Shown: positions 25,258 through 34,922, counted from the first letter of the stretch. The stretch is 64,000 bases of DNA from Bordetella genomosp. 13 (GCF_002119665.1 NZ_CP021111.1:5316930-5380929); one strand, 5' to 3'. Numbers and translations: made by a program. The notes: generated from the letters alone by a model not told the origin.

Positions 25258-26034
25258 CTATCTGTGCACGTCCTGCGAGGTCCAGGCGGCGGGCGCGCTG
25301 AGACCCAGCAGCGAGGTCACCAGCAGTTCGCGCAACACCAGTTCGTTGTCGTCCAGATCTATCATGCGGCCCGCGCCGGTCAGCACCTGGAATTTCTGCG
25401 ACAGCGGATCGCAATTGGCCAGCAGGTGCATGGCAGAGCCGCGGATGAATTCATACCGCCAGATGATCTCGGCGCGAGTGAACTGCGGCAGGCTGGCCGC
25501 CAGCACGTCGATGAACATCTGCGCATAGCCGTCCATGTGCTGCCCCACGAACAGCGTGTAGTCGCTGTCGGGCGCGGCGCGCAGATGGTTCTCGGCACGC
25601 ACGAACAGGCGCCCGCCGTCGACGCTGCGTTCGGCCATGACCAGCGGACGGAACAGCGCCTCGAGAATGGCCGGCACCGGCAGGGGGCCGGGCTGGAACT
25701 GCTGTCGCGCGGCTTCGAGCAATACGCGGCGTTCGATGTTGACGGGCTCGAGGATGCTGAGCAGCACGGTCTTGACCAGTGCGTCCTTCGAGCCGAAGTA
25801 GTAATGAATGGACGCCACGTTCACGTTGCTGGCGTCGCAGATGTCGCGCACCGTGGTGACGGTTGGGCCCTTGCGCGAGATCAGCTCCTTCGCCACTTTG
25901 AGGATGCGGTCCGGGACCGGCATGTCCGGGACCGGCATGTCCGGAACCGGCATGTCCGGAACCGGCATGCCGACGCCGCCGTCTTCCAGGTCCCGAGAAT
26001 GATTCGCCGGGACGGCAAGGCTGGTAGTGCTCAT
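25258..26034 (-). CDS. TetR/AcrR-family transcriptional regulator with N-terminal repeat extension
   Basis: A 258-aa regulator. The DNA-binding domain begins near residue 42 (RILKVAKELISRKG), with the helix-turn-helix TTVRDICDASNVNVASIHYYFGSKDALV typical of TetR proteins. The remaining part is the ligand-binding domain, with no recognised effector. The N-terminal 40 residues are unusual: after a short lead comes MPVPD four times, encoded by 15-bp tandem repeats. Each repeat contains an ATG, so the true start could be at any of them; ATG 26034 is only the longest choice. It is divergent from the amidase/importer operon and probably represses it. Confidence 0.88.
   Translation of the reverse strand: MSTTSLAVPANHSRDLEDGGVGMPVPDMPVPDMPVPDMPVPDRILKVAKELISRKGPTVTTVRDICDASNVNVASIHYYFGSKDALVKTVLLSILEPVNIERRVLLEAARQQFQPGPLPVPAILEALFRPLVMAERSVDGGRLFVRAENHLRAAPDSDYTLFVGQHMDGYAQMFIDVLAASLPQFTRAEIIWRYEFIRGSAMHLLANCDPLSQKFQVLTGAGRMIDLDDNELVLRELLVTSLLGLSAPAAWTSQDVHR
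25909..25968 (-). repeat. Four tandem 15-bp repeats inside the TetR gene
   Basis: Exactly four 15-base units, GTCCGGGACCGGCAT twice and GTCCGGAACCGGCAT twice on the plus strand, with one base differing between the two pairs. On the coding (minus) strand each encodes Met-Pro-Val-Pro-Asp. The unit length keeps the frame, so copy-number change would lengthen or shorten the protein without breaking it. Confidence 0.95.
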
Positions 26035-26218
26035 GTCTCGGTCTTGTTAAATGGTTGTTTGAAGAAAGCATGAGATCGTACGGCCATTTGTACGGTTCCA
26101 ACAATCAGGGAAGACGAGCAACGAAAATTAATAGGTGCTTACCCTGAGAAAATCGCCTATTTCACCGTTATATGGCAGGAATGCTGCGCCATGGTGCAGG
26201 ATTCACCATCCTGTTGCC

Positions 26219-26268
26219 TTGACGGTTGCGAAGCCCCATTCCTAGAATGAAAACAAGTGTTTAAACAC
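26219..26268 (+). promoter_or_regulatory. Sigma-70-like promoter with overlapping palindromic operator for the amidase operon
   Basis: TTGACG at 26219-26224 and TAGAAT at 26243-26248, 18 bases apart, form a good sigma-70 promoter. Just downstream, where transcription should start, is a perfect 12-bp palindrome GTGTTTAAACAC at 26257-26268, a plausible repressor site, most simply for the divergent TetR protein. The remainder of the 316-base gap (26035-26350) is AT-rich near 26040-26150; it has two GTAC-containing half-sites (26085-26100) that may be a second operator, and no gene. Confidence 0.55.
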
Positions 26269-26350
26269 CAAAAATCAGCCTAAGTCGCTGAAATCACGGG
26301 GTTTGCAGCCGCCGCATGGCGCGAGCCCCGGATATACAAGGGGTCTACGA

Positions 26351-26590
26351 ATGTCGCAAACGTCCGTACAAGAAGGTCCTGTATCCACGCCGGCCGACCA
26401 CATCCCGGTCCTGCTGCGCAATGCCCGGTTTCCGCTGCCCGATGCCTATGTGCCCGAGGTGATCGCAGCGTACGGATACGTGGAGCGCCTGGCGGCGCGC
26501 ATCCATCACGGCTATCCGCGCGGCGCCGAGCCCGCCCACGTATTCGACCCTCGCGCCTTCCTGCCCGCCGCGGAGGCGCATCATGGCTGA
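26351..26590 (+). CDS. AtzG-like small partner protein of the following amidase
   Basis: A 79-aa protein resembling AtzG (DUF4089), a small protein that forms a complex with the amidase AtzE. The visible pattern is a helix with PLPDAYVPEVIAAYGYVERLAARI followed by EPAHVFDPRAF; the final EPAxxFxP is the family's usual end. The gene overlaps the amidase start by eight bases, the arrangement of atzG-atzE. ATG 26351 lies about 100 bases after the predicted promoter. Its likely role is to complete or stabilise the amidase active complex. The similarity is modest and judged by eye. Confidence 0.68.
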   Translation: MSQTSVQEGPVSTPADHIPVLLRNARFPLPDAYVPEVIAAYGYVERLAARIHHGYPRGAEPAHVFDPRAFLPAAEAHHG

Positions 26591-28037
26591 CGATCTTACT
26601 TTCCTGTCGGTGGCCGCGGCCAGCCGGTTGATCGCCGCCCGCAAGCTGTCGCCGGTCGAGCTGACCGATGCGTGCCTGGCCCGCATGGACATGGTGGACG
26701 GGGTGCTGAACAGCTTCATCACGCCCACCCCCGAGTTGGCCCGCGCCCGGGCGCGGCAGGCCGAGGCCGAGATCGCGCGCGGTGGACCCCGCAGCGCGAT
26801 GCATGGCATCCCGTATTCGCTGAAGGACATCTACGAGACCGCGGGCATCCGCACGACGGGGCAATCCCGCGTGCTGGCCGACAATGTGCCGCAGGCGGAC
26901 TGCGCGGCGCAGACTGCGCTGGCGGCCGCGGGCGGCGTGCTGGTCGGGAAGACGACCACCTGGGAATTCGCGCACGGCGGACCGTCGTGGGACGTGGCGG
27001 CTCCGCCCGCGCGCAATCCCTGGGCCCCCTCGCGCAGCCCGGCGGGTTCGTCATCGGGTTCGGGCGCGGCGATCGCCGCCGGCCTGTGCCTGGCCAGCAT
27101 GGGCTCCGATACCGGCGGGTCGATCCGCCTGCCGGCGGCCGCCTGCGGCATTGCGGGCATCAAGCCCACCTACGGCCGCCTGAGCCGGCGCGGCATCCTG
27201 CCCAACAGCTTCAGCCACGATCATGCAGGGCCTATGGCGTGGACCTGCGAGGACCTCGCCATCCTGCTGGGCATCACGGCGGGCCACGATCCGCAGGACC
27301 CGGCGTGCGCCGACCTGCCCGTGCCCGATTACCGCGCGGCGCTCGATGGCCACGCCAAGGGGCTCACCATCGGCGTGCCCTGGCAATGGCTGGACCACGA
27401 AGCGCCCATTTCCGACGCCAGCCGTGAGGCGTTCCAGGCTGCGCTGGACGTGTTGACGGACCTGGGCGCCACGGTGCGCGGCGTCACGCTGCCGCCCATC
27501 CTGGAATTCAACGACAGCAAGCGCGTCATCGCCATGGCGGAGCTGTTCTCCATCCACGAGCGAGACCTGCGCACGCGCCCTGACCTGTTCGGCGCCAGCC
27601 TGCGTTTTCGCATCATGTGCGGCTCGCTGTTGCGCGCCGAAGACTACGTGCAGGCGATGCGCATGCGCGCGCAGTTGGCCAGCGCGATGCAGGCGGTCTT
27701 CGGCGCGGCCGGCGGCGGCTCTGTAGACCTCATCGCATTGCCGTGCGCCGAGCCGGCCGGACTGCTGGAGACCAGCAAGCCCGAATGGATGTTCGAAGCG
27801 CCCAGCTACACGGCGCCGTTCAACGTCACGGGCAATCCGGCCTTGTCGGTCTGCAGCGGCTTCAATGCTGACGGCATGCCGTTCTCGCTGCAGCTGGCGG
27901 GACGGCTGTTCGACGAGGCCACGGTGCTGCGCGTGGGCGACGCCTATGAGCGCGCCACCGCATGGCGCGGCAGGCGGCCGGACGTCGCCGCGCTGGCCCG
28001 CCAGGCCGTCCCGCCGCCGGAGCCCGTCGCCGCATAG
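26583..28037 (+). CDS. Amidase-signature hydrolase (AtzE-like), first of four
   Basis: A 484-aa cytoplasmic amidase of the amidase signature family, cleaving C-N bonds with a Ser-cisSer-Lys triad. The Lys is in YSLKDIYET (about residue 80), the cis-Ser in PAGSSSGSGAAIAAG (about 156) and the nucleophile in GSDTGGSIRLPAAACG (about 180). All signature positions are conserved. The overlapping AtzG-like gene points to the AtzE subgroup, but the substrate is unknown. It is separated by 144 bases from the importer genes, which have no obvious promoter of their own, so they are probably in one operon. Confidence 0.9.
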   Translation: MADDLTFLSVAAASRLIAARKLSPVELTDACLARMDMVDGVLNSFITPTPELARARARQAEAEIARGGPRSAMHGIPYSLKDIYETAGIRTTGQSRVLADNVPQADCAAQTALAAAGGVLVGKTTTWEFAHGGPSWDVAAPPARNPWAPSRSPAGSSSGSGAAIAAGLCLASMGSDTGGSIRLPAAACGIAGIKPTYGRLSRRGILPNSFSHDHAGPMAWTCEDLAILLGITAGHDPQDPACADLPVPDYRAALDGHAKGLTIGVPWQWLDHEAPISDASREAFQAALDVLTDLGATVRGVTLPPILEFNDSKRVIAMAELFSIHERDLRTRPDLFGASLRFRIMCGSLLRAEDYVQAMRMRAQLASAMQAVFGAAGGGSVDLIALPCAEPAGLLETSKPEWMFEAPSYTAPFNVTGNPALSVCSGFNADGMPFSLQLAGRLFDEATVLRVGDAYERATAWRGRRPDVAALARQAVPPPEPVAA

Positions 28038-28181
28038 CGACTGCATTCCCCATCGATCCATCCGACCTGACCGCGGCCGCATGCCGGCGCGCGGCGGGCC
28101 CTGGTTTTCCTTGTAGTCGGTTTTTCCGTACCGGGCGGGCCCCGTGCCGCCCTTGATCCTGCCAGCAACCGGAGAATCACC

Positions 28182-29789
28182 TTGGCTCTGAAAAAACCCG
28201 CCGCCGCTTTCCTGGCCGCATTGCTCGCCTTCGCACTGCATCCCTCCCATGTCCAGGCGGCCGAGAAGGTGCTGCGCGTCGCCTCCACCATGGCCGACAT
28301 TCCGCTGACCACCGGACAGTCCAGCCAGGGCGGCGAAGGCCTGCGCTTCATCGGCTTCGCGATGTACGACGGCCTGGTGCGCTGGGACCTCTCGCGTGCC
28401 GACGCGCCGGCCAAGCTGGCGCCGGGCCTGGCGTTGAGCTGGTCTTCGGACGAGGCCACTCACACCAAATGGACCTTCAAGCTGCGTCCCGACGTGAAGT
28501 TCCACGACGGCTCCGCCTTCGATTCGCACGCCGTGGTGTGGAACCTGGACAAGCTGCTGAAGCGCGACGCGCCGCAGTTCGACCAGAGCCAGGCCACGCA
28601 GGCCGGCCAGTACATCTCGAACATCGCGTCGTATCGCAGCGTCGATCCCATGACGGTGGAGATCACCACCAAGCAGGCCGACGCGGTGTTTCCCTATCTG
28701 ATGACCTTCGTGCTGATGTCCAGCCCGGCGCGCTTCAAGGAGATGGGCAACGACTGGAACAAGGTCGCGTTCAAGCCTTCGGGCACCGGCCCATGGATAC
28801 TCGACAAGCTGGTGCCGCGCGAGCGGGCCGAGATGGTGCGCAACCCCAACTACTGGGATCCCAAGCGCGTGCCCAAGTCCGACCGCATGGTGCTGCTGAC
28901 CATGCCCGATCCCAGCACGCGCGTGGCCGCGCTGTTGTCCAGGCAGGTCGACTGGGTCGAGGCGCCGCCGCCCGACACGCTGCCTCGCCTGAAGTCCGCC
29001 GGCATGCAGATCGTCACTAACGTCTATCCGCACAACTGGCCCTACATCCTCAGCTATTCCGAGGACTCGCCCTTCAAGGACATCCGCGTGCGCAAGGCGG
29101 CCAACCTGGCCATCGACCGCAAGGGCCTTTCGGAATTCCTGGGCGGCACCGCCATTCCGGCAGAGGGCATGATCGATCCCAAGCATCCCTGGTTCGGCCA
29201 GCCGAACTTCAAGATCAAGTACGACCCGGATGAGGCGCTGCGCCTGATGAAGGAAGCCGGCTACAGCCCCGAGAAGCCGCTGCGCGTGAAGTTCGCGGTG
29301 TCCACGGCGGGATCGGGCCAGATGCAGCCGCTGCCCATGAACGAGTTCGTGCAGGAGAACCTGCGCGTCGTGGGCTTCGACGTGCAGCTCGAAGTGATGG
29401 AGTGGGAGGCGCTGCGCTCGCATCGCCGCGTCAGCTCCGATCAGCCCGAGAACAAGGGCATCCACGGCCTGAACAACAGCGTCGCGTACTGGGACCCCTA
29501 CATCGGCCTGATCGGTCCGGCGTGGTCCGCCACGCGTCCGCCGCTTGGCTACAACTGGGGCGGCTTCAAGGACAAGGAAGCCGACGAGCTGGCCGCCGCC
29601 GCGCAGGTCGAATTCGATCCCGCGAAGCAGGACGCGCTGCTGGCCAGGCTGCACACGCGCATCGTGGACCAGTCGATGTGGATCTGGGTCGTGCATGACC
29701 TGAATCCGCGCGCGCTGGCGCCCAACGTCAAGGGCTTCGTGCAGGCGCAGAGCTGGTTCCAGGACCTGACCCCCGTCTCGGTCGAATAG
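28182..29789 (+). CDS. ABC importer substrate-binding protein, peptide/opine/nickel (Dpp) family
   Basis: Periplasmic binding protein of family 5 (DppA/OppA type), 535 aa. The signal peptide is AAAFLAALLAFALHPSHVQA, cleaved before AEKVLRVAS. Family motifs are FKLRPDVKFHDGSAFDSHAVVWNLDK near 105-130 and GTGPWILDKLVPRERAEMVRNPNYW near 205. The start is TTG 28182 after GGAGAA. It opens a complete importer (SBP, two permeases, two ATPases) embedded between amidase genes, so the ligand is probably an amide or peptide-like compound; the family alone does not define it. Confidence 0.92.
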   Translation: MALKKPAAAFLAALLAFALHPSHVQAAEKVLRVASTMADIPLTTGQSSQGGEGLRFIGFAMYDGLVRWDLSRADAPAKLAPGLALSWSSDEATHTKWTFKLRPDVKFHDGSAFDSHAVVWNLDKLLKRDAPQFDQSQATQAGQYISNIASYRSVDPMTVEITTKQADAVFPYLMTFVLMSSPARFKEMGNDWNKVAFKPSGTGPWILDKLVPRERAEMVRNPNYWDPKRVPKSDRMVLLTMPDPSTRVAALLSRQVDWVEAPPPDTLPRLKSAGMQIVTNVYPHNWPYILSYSEDSPFKDIRVRKAANLAIDRKGLSEFLGGTAIPAEGMIDPKHPWFGQPNFKIKYDPDEALRLMKEAGYSPEKPLRVKFAVSTAGSGQMQPLPMNEFVQENLRVVGFDVQLEVMEWEALRSHRRVSSDQPENKGIHGLNNSVAYWDPYIGLIGPAWSATRPPLGYNWGGFKDKEADELAAAAQVEFDPAKQDALLARLHTRIVDQSMWIWVVHDLNPRALAPNVKGFVQAQSWFQDLTPVSVE

Positions 29790-29802
29790 CGGGAGACCTC
29801 CC

Positions 29803-30726
29803 ATGCTGCGATACATCCTTCACCGCATCCTGTACACGCTGCCCATCGCCCTGGGCGTGTCGCTGGTGTGTTTCGCGCTGGTGCACCTGGCGCCGGGCGA
29901 TCCGCTCAGTTCGGTGCTGCCCGAGAACGCCTCGCCGCAGGTCATCGCCGAGATCCGATCGGCCTATGGCTTCGACCAGCCGTTGCCCGTGCAGTACCTG
30001 AAGTGGCTGGGCCGCGCCATCTCGGGCGACCTGGGCGCCTCGATCAAGAGCGGTCGGCCGGTGATGGCCGAGATCGCGCCGGCCATCGGCAACTCGGTGA
30101 TCCTGGCGGCGGCGGCCATCACACTGGCTTTTGTCGGCGGCTGCGCGATGGGGGCGGTGGCCGGTTATTCGCGATCGCGCGTCGTCGACCGCATCGTGAC
30201 GGCGACCGCGGTGACGGGTGTGTCGCTGCCGCACTACTGGGTCGGCATGGTGCTGATCGTGCTGTTCTCGGTGGAGCTGGGCTGGCTGCCGGCCTCGGGC
30301 ATGGGCGACCTGGACTGGCAGCACATGATCCTGCCCACCGTGACGCTGGCGGTGATCCCCATGGGCATCATCGCGCGTTCGGTGCGCGCCTCGGTGATCG
30401 AGATACGCAAGCAGGAGTTCGTGCAGACCCTGTATGCCAAGGGCCTGCGCGGTCCGCGGGTGTTCGCGCACGTGGCCAAGAACGTGGCGCCCACCGTGAT
30501 GGCCGTGATGGGCCTGCAGTTCGCCCAGATGCTGGGCGGCTCCATCCTGGTGGAAACGGTGTTTGCGTGGCCCGGCACGGGTTTCCTGCTGAACTCCGCC
30601 ATCTTCACGCGCGACCTGCCGATCCTGCAGGGCACGATCCTGGTGCTGGCCTCGCTGTTCGTGCTGATGAACCTGATCGTCGACGTGCTGCAGATGATGG
30701 TCGATCCCCGCGTCAAGCGCAGCTGA
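29803..30726 (+). CDS. ABC importer permease, DppB-like
   Basis: Inner-membrane permease of 307 aa with six predicted helices. The DppB-type N terminus YILHRILYTLPIALGVSLVCFALVHLAPGDP and the EAA-loop ASVIEIRKQEFVQTLYAKGLRGPRVFAHVAKN, where the ATPases dock, are clear. It starts 13 bases after the binding protein with GGGAGA before ATG 29803. It pairs with the next gene to form the translocation channel. Confidence 0.93.
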   Translation: MLRYILHRILYTLPIALGVSLVCFALVHLAPGDPLSSVLPENASPQVIAEIRSAYGFDQPLPVQYLKWLGRAISGDLGASIKSGRPVMAEIAPAIGNSVILAAAAITLAFVGGCAMGAVAGYSRSRVVDRIVTATAVTGVSLPHYWVGMVLIVLFSVELGWLPASGMGDLDWQHMILPTVTLAVIPMGIIARSVRASVIEIRKQEFVQTLYAKGLRGPRVFAHVAKNVAPTVMAVMGLQFAQMLGGSILVETVFAWPGTGFLLNSAIFTRDLPILQGTILVLASLFVLMNLIVDVLQMMVDPRVKRS

Positions 30727-30739
30727 GAAGGAGAGCCCG

Positions 30740-31648
30740 ATGAACACCAACTCCGCGGCGCTGGGCGCCGCCGCCCCTATCTCCGCGCCCGTGGCCTTTC
30801 GCCGACCCAGCCGGGGCTTCTGGCATACGGTGGGCCGCCGGTTGGCGCGCGATCCCGTCACGCTGGTCTGTGGCTTCATCCTGCTGACCATCATCGGGTT
30901 GGCCGTGGCCGCGCCATGGCTGGGCCTGGACGATCCGTTCAAGATGAGCATGGTGCGGCGCCTGAAGCCGTTCGGGTACCAGGGCCATCTGCTGGGCACC
31001 GACGAGCTGGGACGCGACATGCTGTCGCGCCTGATCCACGGCGGCAGGCTGTCGCTGTTCCTGGGCTTCACGCCGGTGGTGCTGGCCACCTGCATAGGCG
31101 GCGCGCTGGGCGTGATCGCCGGCTTCGTCGGCGGCCGCTGGAACATGGCCATCATGCGCCTGATCGATGTGTTCTACGCGTTCCCGTCGGTGCTGCTGGC
31201 GGTGGCGATATCGGGGGCGCTGGGTGCGGGCCTGCTCAACAGCATCCTCGCGCTGACGCTGGTGTTCATTCCTCCCATCGCGCGCATCGCGGAAAGCGTC
31301 ACCACGCAAGTCCGCACGCAGGACTACGTCGAAGCGGCGCGCGCCACGGGCGCGTCGGGGCTGCGCATCATCCGCAGCCATGTGCTTTCGAACGTGACCG
31401 GTCCCATTCTGGTGTACGCGTCCAGTCTCATCAGCGTCAGCATCGTCGTCTCCTCGGGCCTGAGCTTCCTGGGCCTGGGCGTCAGCCCGCCCAATGCCGA
31501 GTGGGGCCTGATGCTGAACGCGTTGCGCCAGGCCATCTACGTATCGCCCATCACGGCCATCCTGCCCGGCGTGATGATTTTCGTGACCTCGATGTGCTGC
31601 AGCCTGATGAGCGATGGCTTGCGCAGCGCCATGGACGTGAAGGCCTGA
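30740..31648 (+). CDS. ABC importer permease, DppC-like
   Basis: Second channel permease, 302 aa. DppC-type features are the long hydrophilic N terminus, PFGYQGHLLGTDELGRDMLSRLIHGGRLSLFLG near 75-105, and the EAA-loop TQVRTQDYVEAARATGASGLRIIRSHVLSN, then SFLGLGVSPPNAEWGLML. AAGGAGAG precedes ATG 30740. It follows the DppB-like gene by 13 bases in the same transcript. Confidence 0.93.
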   Translation: MNTNSAALGAAAPISAPVAFRRPSRGFWHTVGRRLARDPVTLVCGFILLTIIGLAVAAPWLGLDDPFKMSMVRRLKPFGYQGHLLGTDELGRDMLSRLIHGGRLSLFLGFTPVVLATCIGGALGVIAGFVGGRWNMAIMRLIDVFYAFPSVLLAVAISGALGAGLLNSILALTLVFIPPIARIAESVTTQVRTQDYVEAARATGASGLRIIRSHVLSNVTGPILVYASSLISVSIVVSSGLSFLGLGVSPPNAEWGLMLNALRQAIYVSPITAILPGVMIFVTSMCCSLMSDGLRSAMDVKA

Positions 31649-31660
31649 CCGGAGACCGCC

Positions 31661-32788
31661 ATGTTTGCACGATTGAAGAACGCGCCGCCAGATGCCGTGT
31701 CCGGCGCGCCTGCCGCATCCGAAGACACGCTCAGGCTGCTGAGCAGGAGACAGGACCGGCGCGACCGCGGCGGACCCGCGCAGCCCATGCTGATCGTGCG
31801 GGACCTGAAGAAGCATTTCGAGATCGGCGGCGGCCTCCTGCCGGGCCGCCCCAAGACCGCCGTGCGCGCCGTGGACGGCGTCAGCTTCGAGGTGGCCAAG
31901 GGCGAGACGCTGGGCATCGTCGGCGAATCCGGCTGCGGCAAGTCGACCACCGCGCGGCTGCTGATGCACCTGATCGAGCCCGACTCGGGATCGCTGATCT
32001 TCGACGGCGACGAAGTGGCGGGCGTGCGCGGCATCAGCGTGCGCGAGCTGCGCCTGCACATGCAGATGGTGTTCCAGGACAGCTATGCCTCGCTGAATCC
32101 GCGCCTGACCATCGCCGACAGCATCGCCTTCGGTCCATCCGTGGCCGGCATGGACGGCGCGCAGGCGCGCACGCGCGCGCTGAGCCTGCTGAAGATGGTG
32201 GGCCTCGAACCAGGCACGTTCGCACAGCGCTATCCGCACGAACTGTCGGGCGGGCAGCGCCAGCGCGTCAATATCGCGCGTGCGCTGGCCATGGGTCCGC
32301 GCCTGCTGATCCTGGACGAGTCGGTATCCGCGCTGGACAAATCGGTCGAGGCGCAGGTGCTGAACCTGCTGCGCCAGCTCAAGCGAGAACTCGGGCTGAC
32401 CTACGTGTTCATCTCGCACGACCTGAACGTCGTGCAGTACATCAGCGACCGCGTGCTGGTGATGTACCTGGGCCAGGTGGTCGAATCCGGCCCGGTGGAC
32501 GCCATCTATGGCGGCGCGCGCCATCCCTATACCGCGGCATTGCTGGCCTCGCGGCCGTCGATGGATCCGCGCCGCCGCGTTACCACGCCGCCCCTGTCCG
32601 GCGACCCGCCCAATCCCATCAATCCGCCCAGCGGCTGCCGCTTCCGCACGCGCTGCCCGCGCGCGCAGCAGCGCTGCGCGCAAGAGGCGCCCGTGCTGGC
32701 GCCGTCGCCGGATACCGACGGCCACATGGCCGCCTGCCACTTCCCGTTGACGCGCGCCGACATGCCCCGCGCCAGCGCCGCAGCCTGA
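31661..32788 (+). CDS. ABC importer ATP-binding protein, DppF/OppF-like
   Basis: A 375-aa ATPase energising the importer. Walker A is [10 protein letters not shown] near residue 89, the signature [16 protein letters not shown] near 192 and Walker [13 protein letters not shown] near 216. A C-terminal extension with [15 protein letters not shown] contains the cysteine motif seen in Dpp/Opp ATPases, which often bind an iron-sulfur cluster. An unusual N-terminal arm of about 40 residues precedes the ATPase fold; starting at Met 43 ([13 protein letters not shown]) would give a more ordinary length. It acts with the ATPase of the next gene. Confidence 0.92.
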   Translation: MFARLKNAPPDAVSGAPAASEDTLRLLSRRQDRRDRGGPAQPMLIVRDLKKHFEIGGGLLPGRPKTAVRAVDGVSFEVAKGETLGIVGESGCGKSTTARLLMHLIEPDSGSLIFDGDEVAGVRGISVRELRLHMQMVFQDSYASLNPRLTIADSIAFGPSVAGMDGAQARTRALSLLKMVGLEPGTFAQRYPHELSGGQRQRVNIARALAMGPRLLILDESVSALDKSVEAQVLNLLRQLKRELGLTYVFISHDLNVVQYISDRVLVMYLGQVVESGPVDAIYGGARHPYTAALLASRPSMDPRRRVTTPPLSGDPPNPINPPSGCRFRTRCPRAQQRCAQEAPVLAPSPDTDGHMAACHFPLTRADMPRASAAA

Positions 32789-32801
32789 CCGGAGAACCCC
32801 G

Positions 32802-33836
32802 ATGCAAGAGCCCACGAGTTCCGAACGTACGCCGCTCGTCCAGGTGGAAGACCTGTCGGTGCGCTTCGTCACGCGCGACATGAACGTGCCGGTGGTCAAC
32901 GGCGTGTCGTTCACGCTGGCGCAGGGCGAGGTGCTGTGCCTGCTGGGCGAGTCCGGCTCGGGCAAGAGCGTCACGCTGCGCGCGCTGATGCGCTTGTTTC
33001 CGTCCAGCGCCCAGCTGTCGGGCACGGTCCGCGTGGGCGGCGTCGACGTGCTCGGCCTGCCGCGCAACAAGCTGGCCGACGTGCGCGGCTCGCTGATCTC
33101 GATGATCTTCCAGGAGCCGCTGACCGCCCTGGACCCGGTCTACACCATCGGCCAGCAGATCGCCGAGACCGTGGTGCGGCACGAGGGCGTCAGCCATCGC
33201 GACGCCATGCGCCGCGCGCTGGAACTGCTGGAATTAGTGCAGATTCCGTCGGCCGTGCGGCGCCTGGCGGCCTACCCGCACGAGCTCTCGGGCGGGCTGC
33301 GCCAGCGCGCCATGATCGCGCTGGCGCTGTCGTGCCGGCCCAAGCTGCTGCTGGCGGACGAGCCCACCACCGCGCTGGACGCCACCGTGCAGATCCAGGT
33401 GCTGCTGCTGATCCGCGAACTGCAGCGCGAGCTGGGTATGGCCACCATCTTCGTCACGCACGACCTGGGCGTGGCGTGCGAGGTCGCCGACAAGGTGGCG
33501 GTGATGTATGCGGGACGCTTCGCCGAGACCGGTTCCATCGAAGACATCATGGACCGCGCCGTGCATCCGTACACGCAGGGCCTCCTGCGCTCCACGGTGT
33601 CGGGCGACGACCGGGAGCGCGACCTGGTGCCCATCCCCGGGGCTCCGCCAGACCTGGCGGACCTGCCGCCGGGATGCAGCTTCGCCCCGCGCTGCCCGTC
33701 TCATCGTCCCGAATGCGATGCGGCCGTGCCGCCCATGTCCGGCGTAGGCGCGCACCAGGCGCGCTGCGTACTGGCGCCGCAGCGTCTGGCGCAGGGTCCT
33801 GTCGACGCCTACGCCATGGACGCGGCATGCCGGTGA
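32802..33836 (+). CDS. ABC importer ATP-binding protein, DppD/OppD-like
   Basis: Second ATPase of the pair, 344 aa. Walker [11 protein letters not shown] lies near residue 49, the signature [16 protein letters not shown] near 164 and Walker [13 protein letters not shown] near 184. The C-terminal oligopeptide-transporter motif [14 protein letters not shown] is present. ATG 32802 follows CGGAGA, 13 bases after the previous gene; the last ten bases overlap the following AbrB-type gene, which points to coupled expression. Confidence 0.93.
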   Translation: MQEPTSSERTPLVQVEDLSVRFVTRDMNVPVVNGVSFTLAQGEVLCLLGESGSGKSVTLRALMRLFPSSAQLSGTVRVGGVDVLGLPRNKLADVRGSLISMIFQEPLTALDPVYTIGQQIAETVVRHEGVSHRDAMRRALELLELVQIPSAVRRLAAYPHELSGGLRQRAMIALALSCRPKLLLADEPTTALDATVQIQVLLLIRELQRELGMATIFVTHDLGVACEVADKVAVMYAGRFAETGSIEDIMDRAVHPYTQGLLRSTVSGDDRERDLVPIPGAPPDLADLPPGCSFAPRCPSHRPECDAAVPPMSGVGAHQARCVLAPQRLAQGPVDAYAMDAACR

Positions 33837-34909
33837 TCAGCGCGGGCCTGGCGGCGCGCGCCGCCGCCACCTATGCCGGCGCCGCCCTGGCCGGCTGGCT
33901 GTTCCAACGGATGCACGTGCCGCTGCCATGGATGCTGGGTCCGGTCATGGTCACGGCCGCCGCGTCGCTGACCGGCGTGCGCGTCGCGGGATGGGCGGGG
34001 CTGCGCAGCGCGGGCCTCATTGTGGTGGGCACCACGCTGGGCCTGTACTTCACGCCCCAGGCGGCTCGCGAACTCATTGACCACGTGCCGCTGATTCTGA
34101 TGGCGGTGGCCGCGACGCTGCTGATCGCCTGCTCGGCCTCGCTGCTGCTGACGCGCACCAGCGGCATCGACCGCGTCACCGCGTTCTTCTGCAGCGTTCC
34201 GGGCGGCCCCGCCGAGATGTGCATGCTGGCCAATCGCTTCGGCGGCGCACCGGTGCCCATCGCGGTCTCGCAGATGCTGCGCATCGTGGTGCTCGTGATG
34301 GTGCTGCCCGCGGCGCTGACTTTCGGCGGTGCCGGCCGCGGCCCGGGTCCGGCCCCCGAGCCGTTGACCACGCTGGGCGTGATCGAGCTGGTGCTGCTGC
34401 TGGGCGTGTCGACGATGGCCACCGTCGCGATGACGCGCATCGGCATGCGCAGCGCGTGGCTGCTGGTGCCGCTGGTAGTGGCCATCGCCGCCTCGCTGTC
34501 CGGCTGGGCGCCGCCCGCCATGCCCGGCGCGCTGGCCGCGGCAGCGCAGGTGTGCATCGGCACGCAGCTGGGCCTGGCCTTTCGCCGGCAGGAGATCCTG
34601 GGCGTGCGCAGGGCCCTGCCCGCCATCCTGCTCAACGTCGGCATCCTGGCCGCGGGCTGCGCGGCCGTTGCCGCCGTGCTGGCCGCCGCTTCCGGCACGT
34701 CGCTCGCCTCGCTCGTGCTGGCCACTGCGCCCGGCGGGGTCACCGAGATGTGCCTGACTGCCCGCTCGCTGGGCCTGGAGGTTCCGCTGGTAGTGGGCTT
34801 TCACGTCTGCCGCGTGTTCATCGTGGTTTCCGCCACACCCTGGCTGTTCGCCGCGATGCGACGCAGCGGCCTGATCGATCTGCCCCATCCCGTGCCCAAG
34901 TCGTCCTGA
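33827..34909 (+). CDS. AbrB-family membrane protein (putative transporter/regulator)
   Basis: A 360-aa integral membrane protein with about ten hydrophobic helices. It shows the AbrB duplication: an N-terminal half with PLPWMLGPVMVTAAASLTGVR and TAFFCSVPGGPAEMCMLANRFGG and a C-terminal half with LASLVLATAPGGVTEMCLTARSLGLEVPLVVGFHVCRV. The two PGGxxEMC motifs are the family hallmark. Function is poorly known (E. coli AbrB affects aidB expression; others are annotated as ammonia monooxygenase by mistake). Its placement inside the amidase/importer operon suggests a transport role, perhaps for a product, but this is only context. Confidence 0.82.
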   Translation: MPVISAGLAARAAATYAGAALAGWLFQRMHVPLPWMLGPVMVTAAASLTGVRVAGWAGLRSAGLIVVGTTLGLYFTPQAARELIDHVPLILMAVAATLLIACSASLLLTRTSGIDRVTAFFCSVPGGPAEMCMLANRFGGAPVPIAVSQMLRIVVLVMVLPAALTFGGAGRGPGPAPEPLTTLGVIELVLLLGVSTMATVAMTRIGMRSAWLLVPLVVAIAASLSGWAPPAMPGALAAAAQVCIGTQLGLAFRRQEILGVRRALPAILLNVGILAAGCAAVAAVLAAASGTSLASLVLATAPGGVTEMCLTARSLGLEVPLVVGFHVCRVFIVVSATPWLFAAMRRSGLIDLPHPVPKSS

Positions 34910-34922
34910 GGAGCCGCTACCC

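Noticed and set aside
25909..25968. Possible CRISPR array
   Set aside because: The 15-bp units are contiguous with no spacers and lie inside a coding sequence.
25120..26073. 317-codon plus-strand frame opposite the TetR gene
   Set aside because: Antisense to a clear TetR-family protein; its RDRHVRNRH repeat is just the reverse reading of the 15-bp repeat.
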